A stretch of 64,000 nt of DNA from Actinobacillus minor NM305 (GCF_000175195.1 NZ_ACQL01000106.1:62001-126000), one strand, 5' to 3'. Shown: positions 51,816 through 62,832, numbered from the stretch's first letter. Translations and numbers: made by a program. The notes: generated by a model not told the origin, from the sequence alone.

Positions 51816-53615
51816 ATGAATATGAAGAACATTCGTAACTTTTCAATTATCGCTCACATTGACCACGGTAAATCAACATTATCAGACCGTTTAATTCAAA
51901 CTTGTGGCGGTTTATCTGATCGTGAGATGGAAGCTCAAGTGTTAGACTCAATGGATCTTGAGCGTGAGCGTGGTATTACCATCAAAGCACAAAGTGTAAC
52001 ATTAAATTATAAAGCGAAAGATGGCGAAACCTATCAATTAAACTTCATTGATACGCCGGGGCACGTGGACTTCTCGTATGAAGTTTCTCGCTCATTAGCT
52101 GCTTGTGAAGGCGCTTTATTAGTGGTCGATGCAGGACAAGGCGTTGAAGCACAAACCCTTGCTAACTGCTATACCGCAATTGAAATGGATTTAGAAGTTG
52201 TGCCGATTTTAAACAAAATCGACTTGCCTGCGGCTGATCCTGAGCGTGTTGCAGAAGAGATCGAAGATATTGTCGGTATCGATGCGATGGAAGCAGTACG
52301 TTGTTCTGCTAAAACTGGTGTAGGTATTGAAGATGTATTAGAAGAAATCGTCCATAAAATACCAGCGCCAGAGGGCGATCCTGAAGCACCATTACAGGCG
52401 CTTATTATAGATTCTTGGTTCGATAACTATTTAGGTGTTGTTTCTCTTGTTCGTGTGAAAAATGGTTCGATCAAGAAAGGCGATAAAATCAAAGTGATGA
52501 GTACAGGGCAATCCTATAATGTCGATCGCTTAGGGATTTTCACGCCAAAACAAGTGGATACAACAGAGCTTAAAACGGGCGAAGTAGGTTGGGTTGTTTG
52601 TGCAATTAAAGATATTTTAGGCGCACCGGTTGGCGATACTTTAACTCATCACCATAACAGTGCAACCGAAGTATTACCGGGCTTTAAGAAAGTGAAGCCA
52701 CAGGTTTATGCCGGCTTGTTCCCAATTAGTTCAGATGATTATGAAGCGTTCCGTGATGCTTTAGGTAAATTAAGTTTAAATGACGCCTCTTTATTCTATG
52801 AACCGGAAAACTCAACCGCATTAGGCTTTGGCTTCCGCTGTGGTTTCTTAGGCTTATTGCATATGGAGATCATTCAAGAGCGTTTAGAGCGTGAATATGA
52901 TCTTGATTTAATTACCACTGCGCCAACGGTAGTTTATGAAGTTGTACAAACCAATGGCGAAATAATTTATGTCGATAGCCCGGCAAAATTACCGCCGATT
53001 AGTAACATTAGTGAAATTCGTGAGCCTATCGCTGAATGTAATATGCTTGTACCGCAAGAATATTTGGGTAACGTTATTATGTTATGCGTGGAAAAACGTG
53101 GTGTGCAAACGAATATGGTGTATCACGGTAATCAAATTGCTTTAACCTATGAAATCCCAATGGGCGAAGTGGTGCTAGACTTCTTTGACCGTTTAAAATC
53201 AACCTCACGTGGTTATGCATCATTAGACTATGGTTTTAAACGTTTCCAAACAGCAGATATGGTTCGTGTTGATATTATGATTAACGGTGATCGTGTTGAT
53301 GCGTTAGCGCTTATTGTTCATAAAGATAATGCACAATATCGTGGTCGTGAATTAGTGGAAAAAATGAAAGACTTAATTCCACGTCAACAATTCGATATTG
53401 CAATCCAAGCGGCAATTGGTAACCACATTATTGCACGTTCAACGGTAAAACAATTACGTAAAAATGTATTGGCAAAATGTTACGGTGGGGACGTAAGCCG
53501 TAAGAAAAAACTTCTCCAAAAACAAAAAGAAGGTAAAAAACGAATGAAATCGTTAGGTAATGTGGAAGTGCCACAAGAAGCGTTCTTAGCGATTTTACAT
53601 GTGGGTAAAGATTAA
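51816..53615 (+). CDS. lepA: Elongation factor 4 (LepA)
   Basis: 599 aa from ATG 51816 (the frame extends to 51753, but that stretch lies in a repeat). ATG 51822 gives [19 protein letters not shown], the start in E. coli. RBS AGGACA fits 51816 better. G-domain motifs [14 protein letters not shown] and NKID, and the LepA C-terminal domain ([20 protein letters not shown]), are complete. Back-translocating ribosomal GTPase. First gene of lepA-lepB-rnc-era-recO. Confidence 0.96.
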   Translation: MNMKNIRNFSIIAHIDHGKSTLSDRLIQTCGGLSDREMEAQVLDSMDLERERGITIKAQSVTLNYKAKDGETYQLNFIDTPGHVDFSYEVSRSLAACEGALLVVDAGQGVEAQTLANCYTAIEMDLEVVPILNKIDLPAADPERVAEEIEDIVGIDAMEAVRCSAKTGVGIEDVLEEIVHKIPAPEGDPEAPLQALIIDSWFDNYLGVVSLVRVKNGSIKKGDKIKVMSTGQSYNVDRLGIFTPKQVDTTELKTGEVGWVVCAIKDILGAPVGDTLTHHHNSATEVLPGFKKVKPQVYAGLFPISSDDYEAFRDALGKLSLNDASLFYEPENSTALGFGFRCGFLGLLHMEIIQERLEREYDLDLITTAPTVVYEVVQTNGEIIYVDSPAKLPPISNISEIREPIAECNMLVPQEYLGNVIMLCVEKRGVQTNMVYHGNQIALTYEIPMGEVVLDFFDRLKSTSRGYASLDYGFKRFQTADMVRVDIMINGDRVDALALIVHKDNAQYRGRELVEKMKDLIPRQQFDIAIQAAIGNHIIARSTVKQLRKNVLAKCYGGDVSRKKKLLQKQKEGKKRMKSLGNVEVPQEAFLAILHVGKD

Positions 53616-53629
53616 TTCTTAATAAACTT

Positions 53630-53648
53630 GGACACCATTTTGGTGTCC
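53630..53648 (+). terminator. Short hairpin between lepA and lepB
   Basis: GGACACC / GGTGTCC around ATTTT with no T run. Weak terminator or processing site. Confidence 0.5.
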
Positions 53649-53685
53649 ATAAAATACCCTTTAATTTATTCTTAAGGATATATGA

Positions 53686-54582
53686 ATGAGTAATCTATTA
53701 ACCATTAGTTTTATTGCAGTATTATATGGTGTTTGGAAAGTGTTGGATTCAATGCAGCTGCCAAACACAATTTCAATTTTATTGGTCGCATTAACATTGA
53801 TTTGCGGTGGTTTCTGGCTTTATAACAAATTTAATAAAGAAAAAGTAGGCGCAGTTAGTGAATTCTTTGGCTCTTTATTTGGCGTATTAGCATTAGTTAC
53901 CATTTTGCGTTCCTTTATTTTTGAGCCATTCCAAATCCCGAGCGGTTCAATGGAGCCTACACTACGTGTTGGTGATTTTCTTGTGGTAAACAAATTTAGC
54001 TACGGGATTAAAGATCCGATTTTACAAAATACCCTAATCGAAACAGGTAAACCGGAAAACGGCGATATTATTGTGTTTAAGGCACCTAAGCAGCCTAGCG
54101 TTGATTATATTAAGCGTGTCATTGGTGTTGAGGGCGATAAAGTGAAATATGATTCGGCAACGCAATCATTAACAGTTACCCATCCTGATGGTTCGGTTAA
54201 GGTTTTCCAATATGAAAATGCGAAACCAAATGCAGACTTCTTCTATAATGGCGAAATGCAAATTGAGAAAACAGAGATAGGCGATATTACCCATCAGATC
54301 TTAAATAACCCTATGCCGCTTAATTATGAGCCTTATTTATATAAACAAGAAGGTCAAGCGGTTGGCGAATGGATTGTGCCGGAAGGTCATTATTTTGTGA
54401 TGGGCGATAACCGAGATAATAGTGAAGATAGCCGTTTTTGGGGATTTGTCCCTGAAAAAAATGTGGTTGGAAAAGCGACCTTTATTTGGTTAAGTATCAA
54501 TAGAAAAGCGGATGAAGGCGCAATCCAAGCCTTATTTAGCAAAGGGCTTCGCTTTGATAGAATGTTCACATCAATAAAATAA
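53686..54582 (+). CDS. lepB: Signal peptidase I
   Basis: 298 aa. Two or three N-terminal membrane segments (ISFIAVLYGVWKVL, ILLVALTLICGGFWLY, GVLALVTILRSF). Catalytic Ser88 in IPSGSMEPTL and Lys143 in DYIKRVIGVEGD, then GDNRDNSEDSRFWGFVP. Cleaves Sec and Tat signal peptides. RBS AAGGATAT. Confidence 0.96.
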   Translation: MSNLLTISFIAVLYGVWKVLDSMQLPNTISILLVALTLICGGFWLYNKFNKEKVGAVSEFFGSLFGVLALVTILRSFIFEPFQIPSGSMEPTLRVGDFLVVNKFSYGIKDPILQNTLIETGKPENGDIIVFKAPKQPSVDYIKRVIGVEGDKVKYDSATQSLTVTHPDGSVKVFQYENAKPNADFFYNGEMQIEKTEIGDITHQILNNPMPLNYEPYLYKQEGQAVGEWIVPEGHYFVMGDNRDNSEDSRFWGFVPEKNVVGKATFIWLSINRKADEGAIQALFSKGLRFDRMFTSIK

Positions 54583-54587
54583 CAAGG

Positions 54588-54795
54588 AAGCGGTCAGATT
54601 TTGTAAAAATTTCGGTATTGTGTAGTAGTTGCACAAAAATCAATTTTAGGAAAATTTATGTAGGGGGGGTATCCCCACCCGTAAGCCCTGATGTTCGAAC
54701 AAGATTCGGGCGGGGATAAACCCCGCCCCTACGAAAATATTTAATGTTTGTGCAAGTGCTACATAATACCGAAGTTTTGTAAAATTCGACCGCTT
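54588..54795. repeat. Long imperfect inverted repeat abutting rnc
   Basis: The left arm (about 54588-54640) reads AAGCGGTCAGATTTTG then TTCGGTATTGTGTAGTAGTT. The complement of the right arm (54795-54747) reads AAGCGGTCGAATTTTAC then TTCGGTATTATGTAGCACTT. The arms match over roughly 50 bases with few mismatches. A GC-rich TAGGGGGGG...CCCCTAC hairpin lies in the middle. Transcripts from lepB would fold into a long stem ending 4 nt before the rnc ATG. Same family as the copy at 51643-51771. Confidence 0.82.
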
Positions 54796-54799
54796 AAAT

Positions 54800-55480
54800 A
54801 TGAGTATTATGCAATTAGAACGTTTACAAAAAAAGTTGGGTTATCAATTTGAAACCCTTGATTACCTCACTCAAGCTTTAACGCACCGTAGTGCGGCATC
54901 AAAAAATAATGAACGCTTAGAATTTCTAGGTGATTCCATTCTCAATTTCACCATCGGCAAAGCCCTTTACGATAAATTCCCTAAAGCAGACGAAGGCGAA
55001 CTAAGCCGTATGCGAGCAGCGCTTGTGCGTGAACAAACACTCGCGGTCATTGCCCGTCAATTTGAATTAGGCGAGTATTTAAAATTGGGCGCAGGCGAAT
55101 TAAAAAGTGGAGGTTTTCGCCGAGAGTCGATTTTATCTGACTGCGTGGAAGCAATTATTGCGGCTATCTATTTAGATAAAGGTATGGAACCGGCTATGGA
55201 GCGTATTTATGCGTGGTATGAAACCTTTTTAGCTGAAATCACACCAGGTGAAGCGCAGAAAGATCCTAAAACACGCCTACAAGAATTTCTCCAAGGTCGC
55301 AAATTACCACTACCTGAATATGAAGTGATCGATATTAAAGGCGAGGCTCACAACCAGACCTTTAAGGTAACTTGCAAAGTACAGGGGATTGAGGAAATTT
55401 TTACCGGGCAAGGGACAAGCCGCCGCAAAGCAGAGCAAAATGTCGCAGAAAAAGTGCTGACACAAATTATGAAAAAATAA
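54800..55480 (+). CDS. rnc: Ribonuclease III
   Basis: 226 aa, same as E. coli. Catalytic residues Glu38, Glu41 and Asp45 ([12 protein letters not shown]) and [10 protein letters not shown], with a C-terminal dsRNA-binding domain ([28 protein letters not shown]-like [13 protein letters not shown]). The ATG at 54800 gives exact E. coli residue numbering. No Shine-Dalgarno is visible; the preceding bases are the right arm of the long inverted repeat. RNase III cuts dsRNA and in E. coli cleaves its own leader. Confidence 0.97.
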   Translation: MSIMQLERLQKKLGYQFETLDYLTQALTHRSAASKNNERLEFLGDSILNFTIGKALYDKFPKADEGELSRMRAALVREQTLAVIARQFELGEYLKLGAGELKSGGFRRESILSDCVEAIIAAIYLDKGMEPAMERIYAWYETFLAEITPGEAQKDPKTRLQEFLQGRKLPLPEYEVIDIKGEAHNQTFKVTCKVQGIEEIFTGQGTSRRKAEQNVAEKVLTQIMKK

Positions 55481-55518
55481 ATATCGCCTTTTCATAAGGG
55501 GATAAAAAGGAACAATAA

Positions 55519-56421
55519 ATGACAGATTCAAAAACATATTGTGGCTTTATTGCCATTGTTGGTCGCCCAAATGTTGGGAAATCAACGCTTTTAAATAAAA
55601 TCTTAGGGCAGAAAATCTCAATTACTTCTCGTAAAGCACAAACAACCCGCCACCGCATTGTAGGTATTCATACGGAAGGAGCATATCAAGCCATCTATGT
55701 TGATACACCGGGATTACATATTGAAGAGAAGCGTGCTATTAACCGTTTGATGAACCGTGCGGCAAGTTCGGCAATAGGCGATGTTGATTTGATCATCTTC
55801 GTGGTGGAAGGAACTAAATGGACCGAAGATGACGAGATGGTCTTAAATAAACTTCGTGCAGCGAAAGCACCGGTCGTATTAGCGATCAATAAAGTTGATA
55901 ATATCAAAGAAAAAGATGAGCTTTTACCGCATATCACAGAATTATCACAAAAATTCGATTTTGCAGAAATTTTACCGATTTCAGCGCAACGAGGCAAAAA
56001 TGTTCACATTCTGCAAAAATTTGTGCGTGATTCGTTACGTGAGGGCGTTCATCACTTCCCTGAAGAATATGTTACCGATCGTAGCCAACGTTTTATGGCT
56101 TCAGAAATTATCCGTGAAAAATTGATGCGCTTTACCGGCGATGAGTTGCCGTATTCTGTAACGGTCGAGATTGAACAATTTAAGATGAATGAACGTGGCG
56201 TATATGAAATTAACGGTCTGATCTTAGTTGAACGTGAAGGGCAGAAAAAAATGGTTATTGGCGCTAAAGGGCAAAAAATTAAAACCATTGGAATGGAAGC
56301 CCGTGCAGATATGGAACGTTTATTTGACAATAAAGTCCATTTAGAGCTTTGGGTAAAAGTGAAAGCCGGCTGGGCAGATGATGAGCGTGCATTACGTAGT
56401 TTAGGGTATATTGACGAGTAA
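55519..56421 (+). CDS. era: GTPase Era
   Basis: 300 aa. [18 protein letters not shown] (G1), DTPGLH (G3), NKVD (G4) and a C-terminal KH domain ([18 protein letters not shown]). Binds the 3' end of 16S rRNA during 30S assembly. Follows rnc as in most proteobacteria. Confidence 0.97.
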   Translation: MTDSKTYCGFIAIVGRPNVGKSTLLNKILGQKISITSRKAQTTRHRIVGIHTEGAYQAIYVDTPGLHIEEKRAINRLMNRAASSAIGDVDLIIFVVEGTKWTEDDEMVLNKLRAAKAPVVLAINKVDNIKEKDELLPHITELSQKFDFAEILPISAQRGKNVHILQKFVRDSLREGVHHFPEEYVTDRSQRFMASEIIREKLMRFTGDELPYSVTVEIEQFKMNERGVYEINGLILVEREGQKKMVIGAKGQKIKTIGMEARADMERLFDNKVHLELWVKVKAGWADDERALRSLGYIDE

Positions 56422-56422
56422 T

Positions 56423-57148
56423 ATGCAAGATCAACAATGGCAACGAGGATTTGTGTTACACAAGCGTGAATATAGCGAAACAAGTTTATTGGTTGATCTT
56501 TTTACCGAAAACTATGGGCGCATCACGTTGCTTGCGAAAGGTGCAAGAAGACCTCGTTCGCCATTAAAAGCCCTTCTTCAACCATTTACGCCTTTGTTGC
56601 TCCGCTGGAGTGGCAAAGGCGATCTCAAGGTCTTAACCAAAGTTGAAGCCGCTGCCCTTACCTTGCCAATGAATACGAAAGCACTTTATAGCGGCTTTTA
56701 TATCAATGAAGTTTTGGTAAGAGTATTAGAAAATCAGACCGCTTACCAAGAGTTATTTCATCATTATTTACAATGTGTCACGCATTTAGCCCTACGAAGC
56801 GAAGAGTTAGAACCTATTTTACGCACCTTTGAATTTCATGTATTAAAAGCATTAGGCTATGGTGTGGATTTTACGCATTGTATGGCAACAGGGTTGGAAG
56901 TTGATCCGGAAATGACCTATCAATTTCGAGAAAATGAAGGATTTATTGCTTCATTACTGCAAAACAATCTCAGCTTTTTAGGCAAAGACCTTCTTGCATT
57001 TGCTGCATTGGATTTTTCAGAAAAATCGGTGCAACAAGCCGCAAAACGTTTTACTCGCATTGCTTTAAAACCTTATCTAGGTTCGCAGCCACTCAAAAGC
57101 CGAGAATTATTCCAGTCTATTTTACCTCATCGATTAAAAGGGGCCTAA
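56423..57148 (+). CDS. recO: DNA repair protein RecO
   Basis: 241 aa from ATG 56423, one base after the era stop. A TTG at 56411 is in frame but overlaps era. N-terminal OB fold ([37 protein letters not shown]), and a helical C-terminal domain without the zinc Cys set, as in gammaproteobacteria. Loads RecA with RecR. An imperfect hairpin overlaps the stop codon. Confidence 0.95.
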   Translation: MQDQQWQRGFVLHKREYSETSLLVDLFTENYGRITLLAKGARRPRSPLKALLQPFTPLLLRWSGKGDLKVLTKVEAAALTLPMNTKALYSGFYINEVLVRVLENQTAYQELFHHYLQCVTHLALRSEELEPILRTFEFHVLKALGYGVDFTHCMATGLEVDPEMTYQFRENEGFIASLLQNNLSFLGKDLLAFAALDFSEKSVQQAAKRFTRIALKPYLGSQPLKSRELFQSILPHRLKGA

Positions 57149-57212
57149 TGCTCCTTTTGTCATTTCTTTTTGATGTGAAATTAAAATACTTTAATTGCGA
57201 TCTATTTTCATT

Positions 57213-57248
57213 TATAATTCTTGAAAATGTTATTGAGAATTTTTCTTA
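57213..57248 (+). promoter_or_regulatory. Candidate Fur-regulated promoter of the TonB receptor
   Basis: TATAAT at 57213-57218 is followed by GAAAATGTTATTGAGAATTTTTC (57223-57245), which resembles three Fur hexamers (GATAAT-like: GAAAAT, GTTATT, GAGAAT) and has GAAAAT / ATTTTTC symmetry. Confidence 0.5.
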
Positions 57249-57283
57249 ATAAGAAGAACTTTAATTTTAAAATAGGATTTTTT

Positions 57284-59431
57284 ATGAAATTCAAACACAG
57301 TGTCATTTATACGGCATTATTTGCTATTCCGGTTATTGCACAGGCTGAAACAACTAGCGAAGCAACTCTTGAACAGGTTGATGTTGTTTCACAATTTGAA
57401 AAAGCAAAAGCAGCGGGCGATAAGCAAAAAGAAATCGTTAATTTAAGCTTATTAGGTCGCCAAACGGCTTTTACCTCGCCTATTGCAGTGGTTAATTATG
57501 ATGAAAAAGCATTTGAAGATAAATCGCCTCGTAACATTGTTGATGTGATTGCGAAAACAGATGCTTCTGTGATGAATTTTGGTGGCGAAACGAATACTCT
57601 TTCAGGTGTTTATGTTCGCAATTTACAGCTTGATATGCGTCAAGTGAGTGTAAACGGTTTGGCAGGGTTATATTCTACCTATAATTCTCCAACGGCAGGC
57701 GTAGCATCAGCTCAAATTATTAAAGGCGCATCTACGGCAACAACAGGTATGGATCCAGAAGGTTCAGCCGGTGCAGCTATGAACATTGAAACCAAACGTG
57801 CAACCGATGAAGATATTAACAAAATTGGCTTTGGCTGGTTTAGTAATAACCGCTTGCAAGAAACTTTTGATTTTGGTCGCCGTTTTGGGGCAAATAAAGA
57901 GTGGGGGATTCGCATTAACGGGAAATATCGTGATGGCGATACCGCACGTGAAAACTACGATGAATTAGCCAAAGAAATTGCGATTGGTGCAGATTATCGT
58001 GGCGATAAATTACGTGTCGGCGTAGATTATATGCACAATAAACGTGATACAAATGGCGGTCGTGCAAGACTTCAAGATATGCAAAATCTTACTTACACCG
58101 TCCCTTCTGCGCCAAATGGTAAAACTAACCTTAATCCTGCTTGGATTGGACAACGTACCGAAGATGAAACCATTATGGGGACATTCGAGTATGATTTACC
58201 TTATGGCATGATGCTTTCAGGGGGAATTGGTCATATGGAGTCGAAATATTCTGGCGCATTTGGTCAAATCACTTCGATTAAACAAAATGGCGACTTTAAT
58301 GTTTCTGGTATTCGTGGCATTGATTTCCGTTCAAGAACAACAAGTGGTAATTTAAAATTAGAAGGCGAGCTAGAAACCGGCCCAGTGAAACATAACTGGA
58401 ATATGGCGTATGATGAAGTACAACGTCAGCGTGATCACGATCAAAGTGCTAAAACCAACGGTTCAATTAAAGGTGGTTCAATTTATAGTCCATCATTTAC
58501 AGAATTGAAAAATTTTGATTTAACCCCAACAGAACAAAGTACTGATACAAAATTAACCGCAAGAAGTTTTGCTTTATCAGATACGCTTGGTTTTATTGAA
58601 AACACACTTCGATTAACGCTAGGCGGACGCTTCCAATGGATTAAACAGCAAGATAAGAGCGAGAATACAACGTTAAAAGCGGATCGCTTTAGTCCAATGG
58701 TTACGCTAGCTTATGTGCCAAACCCAAATTTGGTGCTATATGGTAACTATTTAGAGGATTTAGAACCGGGGAATGCCGATCCGGACACAGGCGAGATGAA
58801 TAGCCCACGCGTGAGCAAACAAATTGAGGTGGGAGTTCGTAAAAACTGGCAAGACTGGCTGACTTCTACGTTAAGCGTTTATCAAATTTCACGTCCTGGT
58901 ATTATTCGTGGAGCTAAAGGCACAGCCTTAGCAGATCAGGCAGGCAAAGAACACGGGAAAGAACGTAACCGTGGCGTAGAACTTAATGTGTATGCAAGTT
59001 TATTGGATAATACCTTACGCCCAGCGTTAGGTTTAACTTACAACCAAGCGAAAGTTTTTGATTTCCCAACTTATAAAGATGTGATTGTTGATGGCGTTCA
59101 AGTAACAAGCCCTCGTTGGATTGCTAAAGCTGGGGTAGAGTGGGATACGCCATTTATCCAAAATTTAACATTAAATGCGGCGTTACAGTATTATGGCAAA
59201 TCGTATCAAGATACGGCGGCAAATTATAAATTGCCTTCATATACTACGGTTGATCTTGGTGCCAAATATGTTGTACGAGTGGCAGAAAAACAACATTTAA
59301 CGCTACGTGCGGGCGTAGATAACCTCTTCAATAAACATTATTGGCAGGTACAACGTGGTCTATATGACCGTAGTTTTGCCGTGTTAGGTATGCCACGTAC
59401 TTATTGGGCGAATATGGAGTACTCGTTCTAG
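57284..59431 (+). CDS. TonB-dependent siderophore receptor
   Basis: 715 aa from ATG 57284; the signal peptide MKFKHSVIYTALFAIPVIAQA fits this start better than the upstream in-frame one. TonB box region EATLEQVDVVS, plug domain with AVVNYDEKAFEDKSPRNIVD and VYVRNLQLDMRQVSVNGL, then a 22-strand barrel with the terminal signature LRAGVDNLFNKHYWQVQRG and final Phe. Plug and barrel belong to the siderophore receptor class (FhuA/FoxA-like); the ligand cannot be named. RBS AGGATTTTTT. Likely iron-regulated. Confidence 0.9.
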   Translation: MKFKHSVIYTALFAIPVIAQAETTSEATLEQVDVVSQFEKAKAAGDKQKEIVNLSLLGRQTAFTSPIAVVNYDEKAFEDKSPRNIVDVIAKTDASVMNFGGETNTLSGVYVRNLQLDMRQVSVNGLAGLYSTYNSPTAGVASAQIIKGASTATTGMDPEGSAGAAMNIETKRATDEDINKIGFGWFSNNRLQETFDFGRRFGANKEWGIRINGKYRDGDTARENYDELAKEIAIGADYRGDKLRVGVDYMHNKRDTNGGRARLQDMQNLTYTVPSAPNGKTNLNPAWIGQRTEDETIMGTFEYDLPYGMMLSGGIGHMESKYSGAFGQITSIKQNGDFNVSGIRGIDFRSRTTSGNLKLEGELETGPVKHNWNMAYDEVQRQRDHDQSAKTNGSIKGGSIYSPSFTELKNFDLTPTEQSTDTKLTARSFALSDTLGFIENTLRLTLGGRFQWIKQQDKSENTTLKADRFSPMVTLAYVPNPNLVLYGNYLEDLEPGNADPDTGEMNSPRVSKQIEVGVRKNWQDWLTSTLSVYQISRPGIIRGAKGTALADQAGKEHGKERNRGVELNVYASLLDNTLRPALGLTYNQAKVFDFPTYKDVIVDGVQVTSPRWIAKAGVEWDTPFIQNLTLNAALQYYGKSYQDTAANYKLPSYTTVDLGAKYVVRVAEKQHLTLRAGVDNLFNKHYWQVQRGLYDRSFAVLGMPRTYWANMEYSF

Positions 59432-59461
59432 TTTAAGCGCCTAAAACACTATTTTATTTAC

Positions 59462-59520
59462 AAGCGGTTGAATTTTTCTTAATCTTTGCATTTACAAAAA
59501 TTTTGAGAAATTTAACCGCT
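59462..59520 (+). terminator. USS-dyad terminator after the TonB receptor
   Basis: AAGCGGTTGAATTT and AAATTTAACCGCTT are inverted uptake cores, followed by TATTTT. Confidence 0.7.
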
Positions 59521-59539
59521 TTATTTTCTAGGAAAAAAG

Positions 59540-60712
59540 ATGATTTCACGACAATCTTATCGCCGGCTTTCTTTATTAAGAGTGCTGGCGTTTTCACTTT
59601 CAGCTTTTATTTTTAATACAACAGAATTTGTGCCTGTCGCATTACTCTCAGATATAGCAGCGAGTTTCCAAATGGAAACCGCAACCACGGGGTTGATGAT
59701 TACAGTGTATGCGTGGGTAGTATTTTTGTTTTCTCTGCCATTGATGTTACTTACCGCTAAAATGGAGCGTAAAAGTTTACTGATTAAGCTCTTTATTTTG
59801 TTTATAGCGAGTCATATTTTGTCGGTATTTGCTTGGAATTTCTGGGTTCTCTTGGTTTCTCGTATTGGTATTGCTTTTGCTCATGCGGTATTTTGGTCAA
59901 TTACTGCATCGTTGGTTATTCGTGTTGCGCCTAAAGATAAAAAACAGCAAGCCTTAGGTTTATTAGCGTTGGGTAGCTCACTAGCCATGATTTTAGGCTT
60001 GCCTTTAGGCAGAATGATTGGGCAGATGTTAGATTGGCGTTCCACCTTTGCGGTAATAGGCGTTATTGCCTTTATCGTGATGTTAGTGATGTGGAAATTA
60101 TTGCCTCATCTACCAAGCCAAAATGCAGGATCGCTATCAAGCTTACCGATTTTATTTAAACGACCAATGCTTGTCGGGATTTACCTTTTGGTTGCAGTAA
60201 TTATTTCGGGACATTTCACTGGGTATAGTTATATTGAGCCTTTTGTGATGAACATTAGCCGAATCTCGCCTGAGATGGCGACAGTTGTGTTATTAGTTTT
60301 TGGGCTGGCAGGTATTTTGGCTAGTATGTTGTTTGGTCGTTTATATGCAAAATCGCCTCGCATATTTATCAGTAGCGCAATTCTGTTGATTAGCTTTATG
60401 CAACTACTATTATTGCCACTCGGACACTATGAGTGGGTTCTTTTCCCTCTGGTTTTCATTTGGGGTGTGGGCATTACCGCCGTGAGTATTGCACTACAAA
60501 TGAAAGTGTTGCAATTAGCACCAGATGCAACAGATGTAGCCACCGCCATTTATTCAGGGATTTATAATATCGGTATTGGTTCCGGTGCGTTAATTGGAAG
60601 TGTTGTCATGAATAAAATTGGCTTAGCCGAGATTGGCTTTGTTGGTGGTGGATTAGCGTTGATTGGACTGTTATGGTTTAGACATATTTCATTGAAATTT
60701 GAACAGAAGTAA
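59540..60712 (+). CDS. sotB: MFS sugar-efflux transporter (SotB/YdeA-like)
   Basis: 390 aa with about 12 membrane segments. N-terminal FNTTEFVPVALLSDIA is a hallmark of the DHA1 sugar-efflux group, with the loop AKMERKSLLIK between segments 2 and 3. RBS AGGAAAAAAG. Exports sugars such as arabinose in E. coli; the substrate here is inferred. The following 212 bp have no gene but hold two hairpins (ACAAAGGTT / AACCTTTGT near 60770, and TATCTAG / CTAGATA near 60850). Confidence 0.85.
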   Translation: MISRQSYRRLSLLRVLAFSLSAFIFNTTEFVPVALLSDIAASFQMETATTGLMITVYAWVVFLFSLPLMLLTAKMERKSLLIKLFILFIASHILSVFAWNFWVLLVSRIGIAFAHAVFWSITASLVIRVAPKDKKQQALGLLALGSSLAMILGLPLGRMIGQMLDWRSTFAVIGVIAFIVMLVMWKLLPHLPSQNAGSLSSLPILFKRPMLVGIYLLVAVIISGHFTGYSYIEPFVMNISRISPEMATVVLLVFGLAGILASMLFGRLYAKSPRIFISSAILLISFMQLLLLPLGHYEWVLFPLVFIWGVGITAVSIALQMKVLQLAPDATDVATAIYSGIYNIGIGSGALIGSVVMNKIGLAEIGFVGGGLALIGLLWFRHISLKFEQK

Positions 60713-60924
60713 AGAATAGATAATAGTTTATTACACAGTAAAGTTAGAGTAATCGGGGATAATCATTTACAAAGGTTATCAATACAACCTTTGTGGAACG
60801 GTGAAGGATTCCTTATAATATGAAGGGCACACAGCTACACGTAAAGGATATTATCTAGGTAGCTAGATATAATTAAGACTATTGTTTAGTTTTTTGATAA
60901 TAACATTATAAGAAGGGAGGATGT

Positions 60925-61236
60925 ATGACGTTAGTTTATTCTACAGAAATAGGGCGTATAAAACCGGAAGAGGAGAAAATAACTTGCTCTAAAGGCGATG
61001 GTATTGTTCGTATCCAACGTCAAAAAAGTGGTCGGAAAGGAAAAGGGGTTTGCATTATTACAGGGTTAGATCTTGAAGATGCCGAATTAAAACTACTTGC
61101 CGCAGAGCTGAAAAAACGTAGTGGTGTTGGTGGTTCAGTTAAAGATGGGGCAATAGAGATACAAGGCGATAATCGAGATTTACTCAAGCAATTACTAGAA
61201 CAAAAGGGCTTCAAGGTTAAGTTTGCTGGTGGATAA
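60925..61236 (+). CDS. yciH: SUI1/eIF1-family translation factor YciH
   Basis: 103 aa. GRKGKGVCIITGLDLEDAELK and GCVGGSVKDGAIEIQGD-like GGSVKDGAIEIQGDNRDLL, followed by LLEQKGFKVKFAGG, the SUI1 domain. It may help discriminate start codons. RBS AAGGGAGGA is strong. Confidence 0.94.
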   Translation: MTLVYSTEIGRIKPEEEKITCSKGDGIVRIQRQKSGRKGKGVCIITGLDLEDAELKLLAAELKKRSGVGGSVKDGAIEIQGDNRDLLKQLLEQKGFKVKFAGG

Positions 61237-61253
61237 AGAACATAGTAATAAAA

Positions 61254-61282
61254 ATAAAGGCTTAAAAAATCTAAGCCTTTAT
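61254..61282. terminator. Bidirectional terminator between yciH and asnS
   Basis: Perfect stem ATAAAGGCTTA / TAAGCCTTTAT with a 7-nt loop and T tracts on both sides. Confidence 0.85.
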
Positions 61283-61300
61283 CTTTTACTTATAACTTAA

Positions 61301-62704
61301 TTAGAAACTCGCATTACGTGGAGTTCGTGGGAATGGAATCACCTCACGAATATTTTGTAAACCGGTTACATATACGATTAAACGCTCAAAGCCTAAACCA
61401 AAGCCTGAGTGTTGCACTGTATCATAACGGCGTAAATCACGATACCACCAGTAATCTTCAGGGTTTAAGCCCATTTCTACCATTCGTTTATCTAACACAT
61501 CTAAACGTTCTTCACGTTGTGAACCACCGATGATTTCACCGATTCCCGGGGCTAGAACGTCCATTGCGGCAACGGTTTTACCATCATCATTTAAACGCAT
61601 ATAGAATGCTTTAATATCTTTCGGATAGTTTTTCACGACTACCGGCGATTTAAAGTATTCTTCTGCAAGGAAACGTTCATGTTCAGAAGAGAGATCGATA
61701 CCCCAAGAAACCGGGAATTCAAACTCTTTACCTGATTTAAGTAAAACTTCAATCGCATCGGTATAGTCAATTTGAGCGAAGTCTGAATTAATAAAGTTCT
61801 CTAAACGGCTGATTACCGTGTTATCAACGTGTTTCTCGAAGAATTTTAAGTCATCTTTACGTTCTTCAAGTACTGCATGGAACACATATTTCAACATATC
61901 TTCAGCCAGTTTTGCATTATCCGCTAAGGTTGCAAACGCAAATTCAGGCTCAACCATCCAGAATTCTGCTAAGTGACGAGTTGTATTTGAGTTTTCTGCA
62001 CGGAATGTTGGACCAAAGGTATAGACTTTGCTTAATGCACAAGCATAGGTTTCGCCGTTTAACTGACCAGATACGGTTAAGAAAGACTCTTTACCAAAGA
62101 AATCTTGGCTGAAATCGACTTTGCCATTTTCACCCCGTGGTAAATTTTCTAAATCTAAGGTCGAAACACGGAACATTTCGCCCGCACCTTCTGTATCTGA
62201 AGCGGTGATTAACGGCGTTGCAACCCAATAGAAACCTTGCTCGTGGAAGAAACGGTGAATTGCTTGGGCTAAACAGTGACGCACACGCGCTACCGCACCG
62301 ATTAAGTTCGTACGAGGGCGTAAGTGTGCAACTTCGCGTAAGTATTCAATAGAGTGGCGTTTTGCTGCCATCGGATAAGTATCAGGATCTTCAACCCACC
62401 CCACGACTTCAACAGATTTTGCTTGTAATTCAACCGCTTGTCCTTCTGCTGGAGATTCAACGATAACCCCCGTTACAATCACAGAACAGCCTGCAGTTAA
62501 GCGTAATACTTCATCTTGATAATTAGCGAGGTCATTATTGATGATCGCTTGAATAGGGTCAAAACACGAACCATCATATACGGCTAAGAATGATAAACCG
62601 GCTTTAGAATCACGGCGGGTACGAACCCAACCGCGAACAGAAATTTCTTCCCCTACGGCAACTTTACCTGAAAGAACTTCTGAAATTGTTGGAAATTTAG
62701 ACAT
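61301..62704 (-). CDS. asnS: Asparaginyl-tRNA synthetase
   Basis: 467 aa. Anticodon-binding OB fold ([20 protein letters not shown]), class II motif 2 region ([22 protein letters not shown]) and motif 3 ([20 protein letters not shown]). AsnRS rather than AspRS by [15 protein letters not shown]. Gene is on the minus strand, convergent with yciH. Confidence 0.97.
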   Translation of the reverse strand: MSKFPTISEVLSGKVAVGEEISVRGWVRTRRDSKAGLSFLAVYDGSCFDPIQAIINNDLANYQDEVLRLTAGCSVIVTGVIVESPAEGQAVELQAKSVEVVGWVEDPDTYPMAAKRHSIEYLREVAHLRPRTNLIGAVARVRHCLAQAIHRFFHEQGFYWVATPLITASDTEGAGEMFRVSTLDLENLPRGENGKVDFSQDFFGKESFLTVSGQLNGETYACALSKVYTFGPTFRAENSNTTRHLAEFWMVEPEFAFATLADNAKLAEDMLKYVFHAVLEERKDDLKFFEKHVDNTVISRLENFINSDFAQIDYTDAIEVLLKSGKEFEFPVSWGIDLSSEHERFLAEEYFKSPVVVKNYPKDIKAFYMRLNDDGKTVAAMDVLAPGIGEIIGGSQREERLDVLDKRMVEMGLNPEDYWWYRDLRRYDTVQHSGFGLGFERLIVYVTGLQNIREVIPFPRTPRNASF

Positions 62705-62794
62705 AAATATATACCTTTTATACTAAAATGGAATTAAAAAGTCTGTAAAGCATTTCTGAAAACGCTAGATTATAGTGAAAAAAATAGTCTAATG

Positions 62795-62819
62795 CTAGGC
62801 ATATCAGCCATATGCCTAG
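62795..62819 (-). terminator. Terminator of ygiM
   Basis: Perfect 10-bp arms CTAGGCATAT / ATATGCCTAG with a 5-nt loop, downstream of ygiM on the minus strand. Confidence 0.75.
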
Positions 62820-62832
62820 TAAATGTTAAGTA

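Noticed and set aside
57221-57283. Upstream in-frame start of the TonB receptor
   Set aside because: It would put charged residues before the signal peptide and covers the candidate Fur box; ATG 57284 has a proper RBS and signal sequence.
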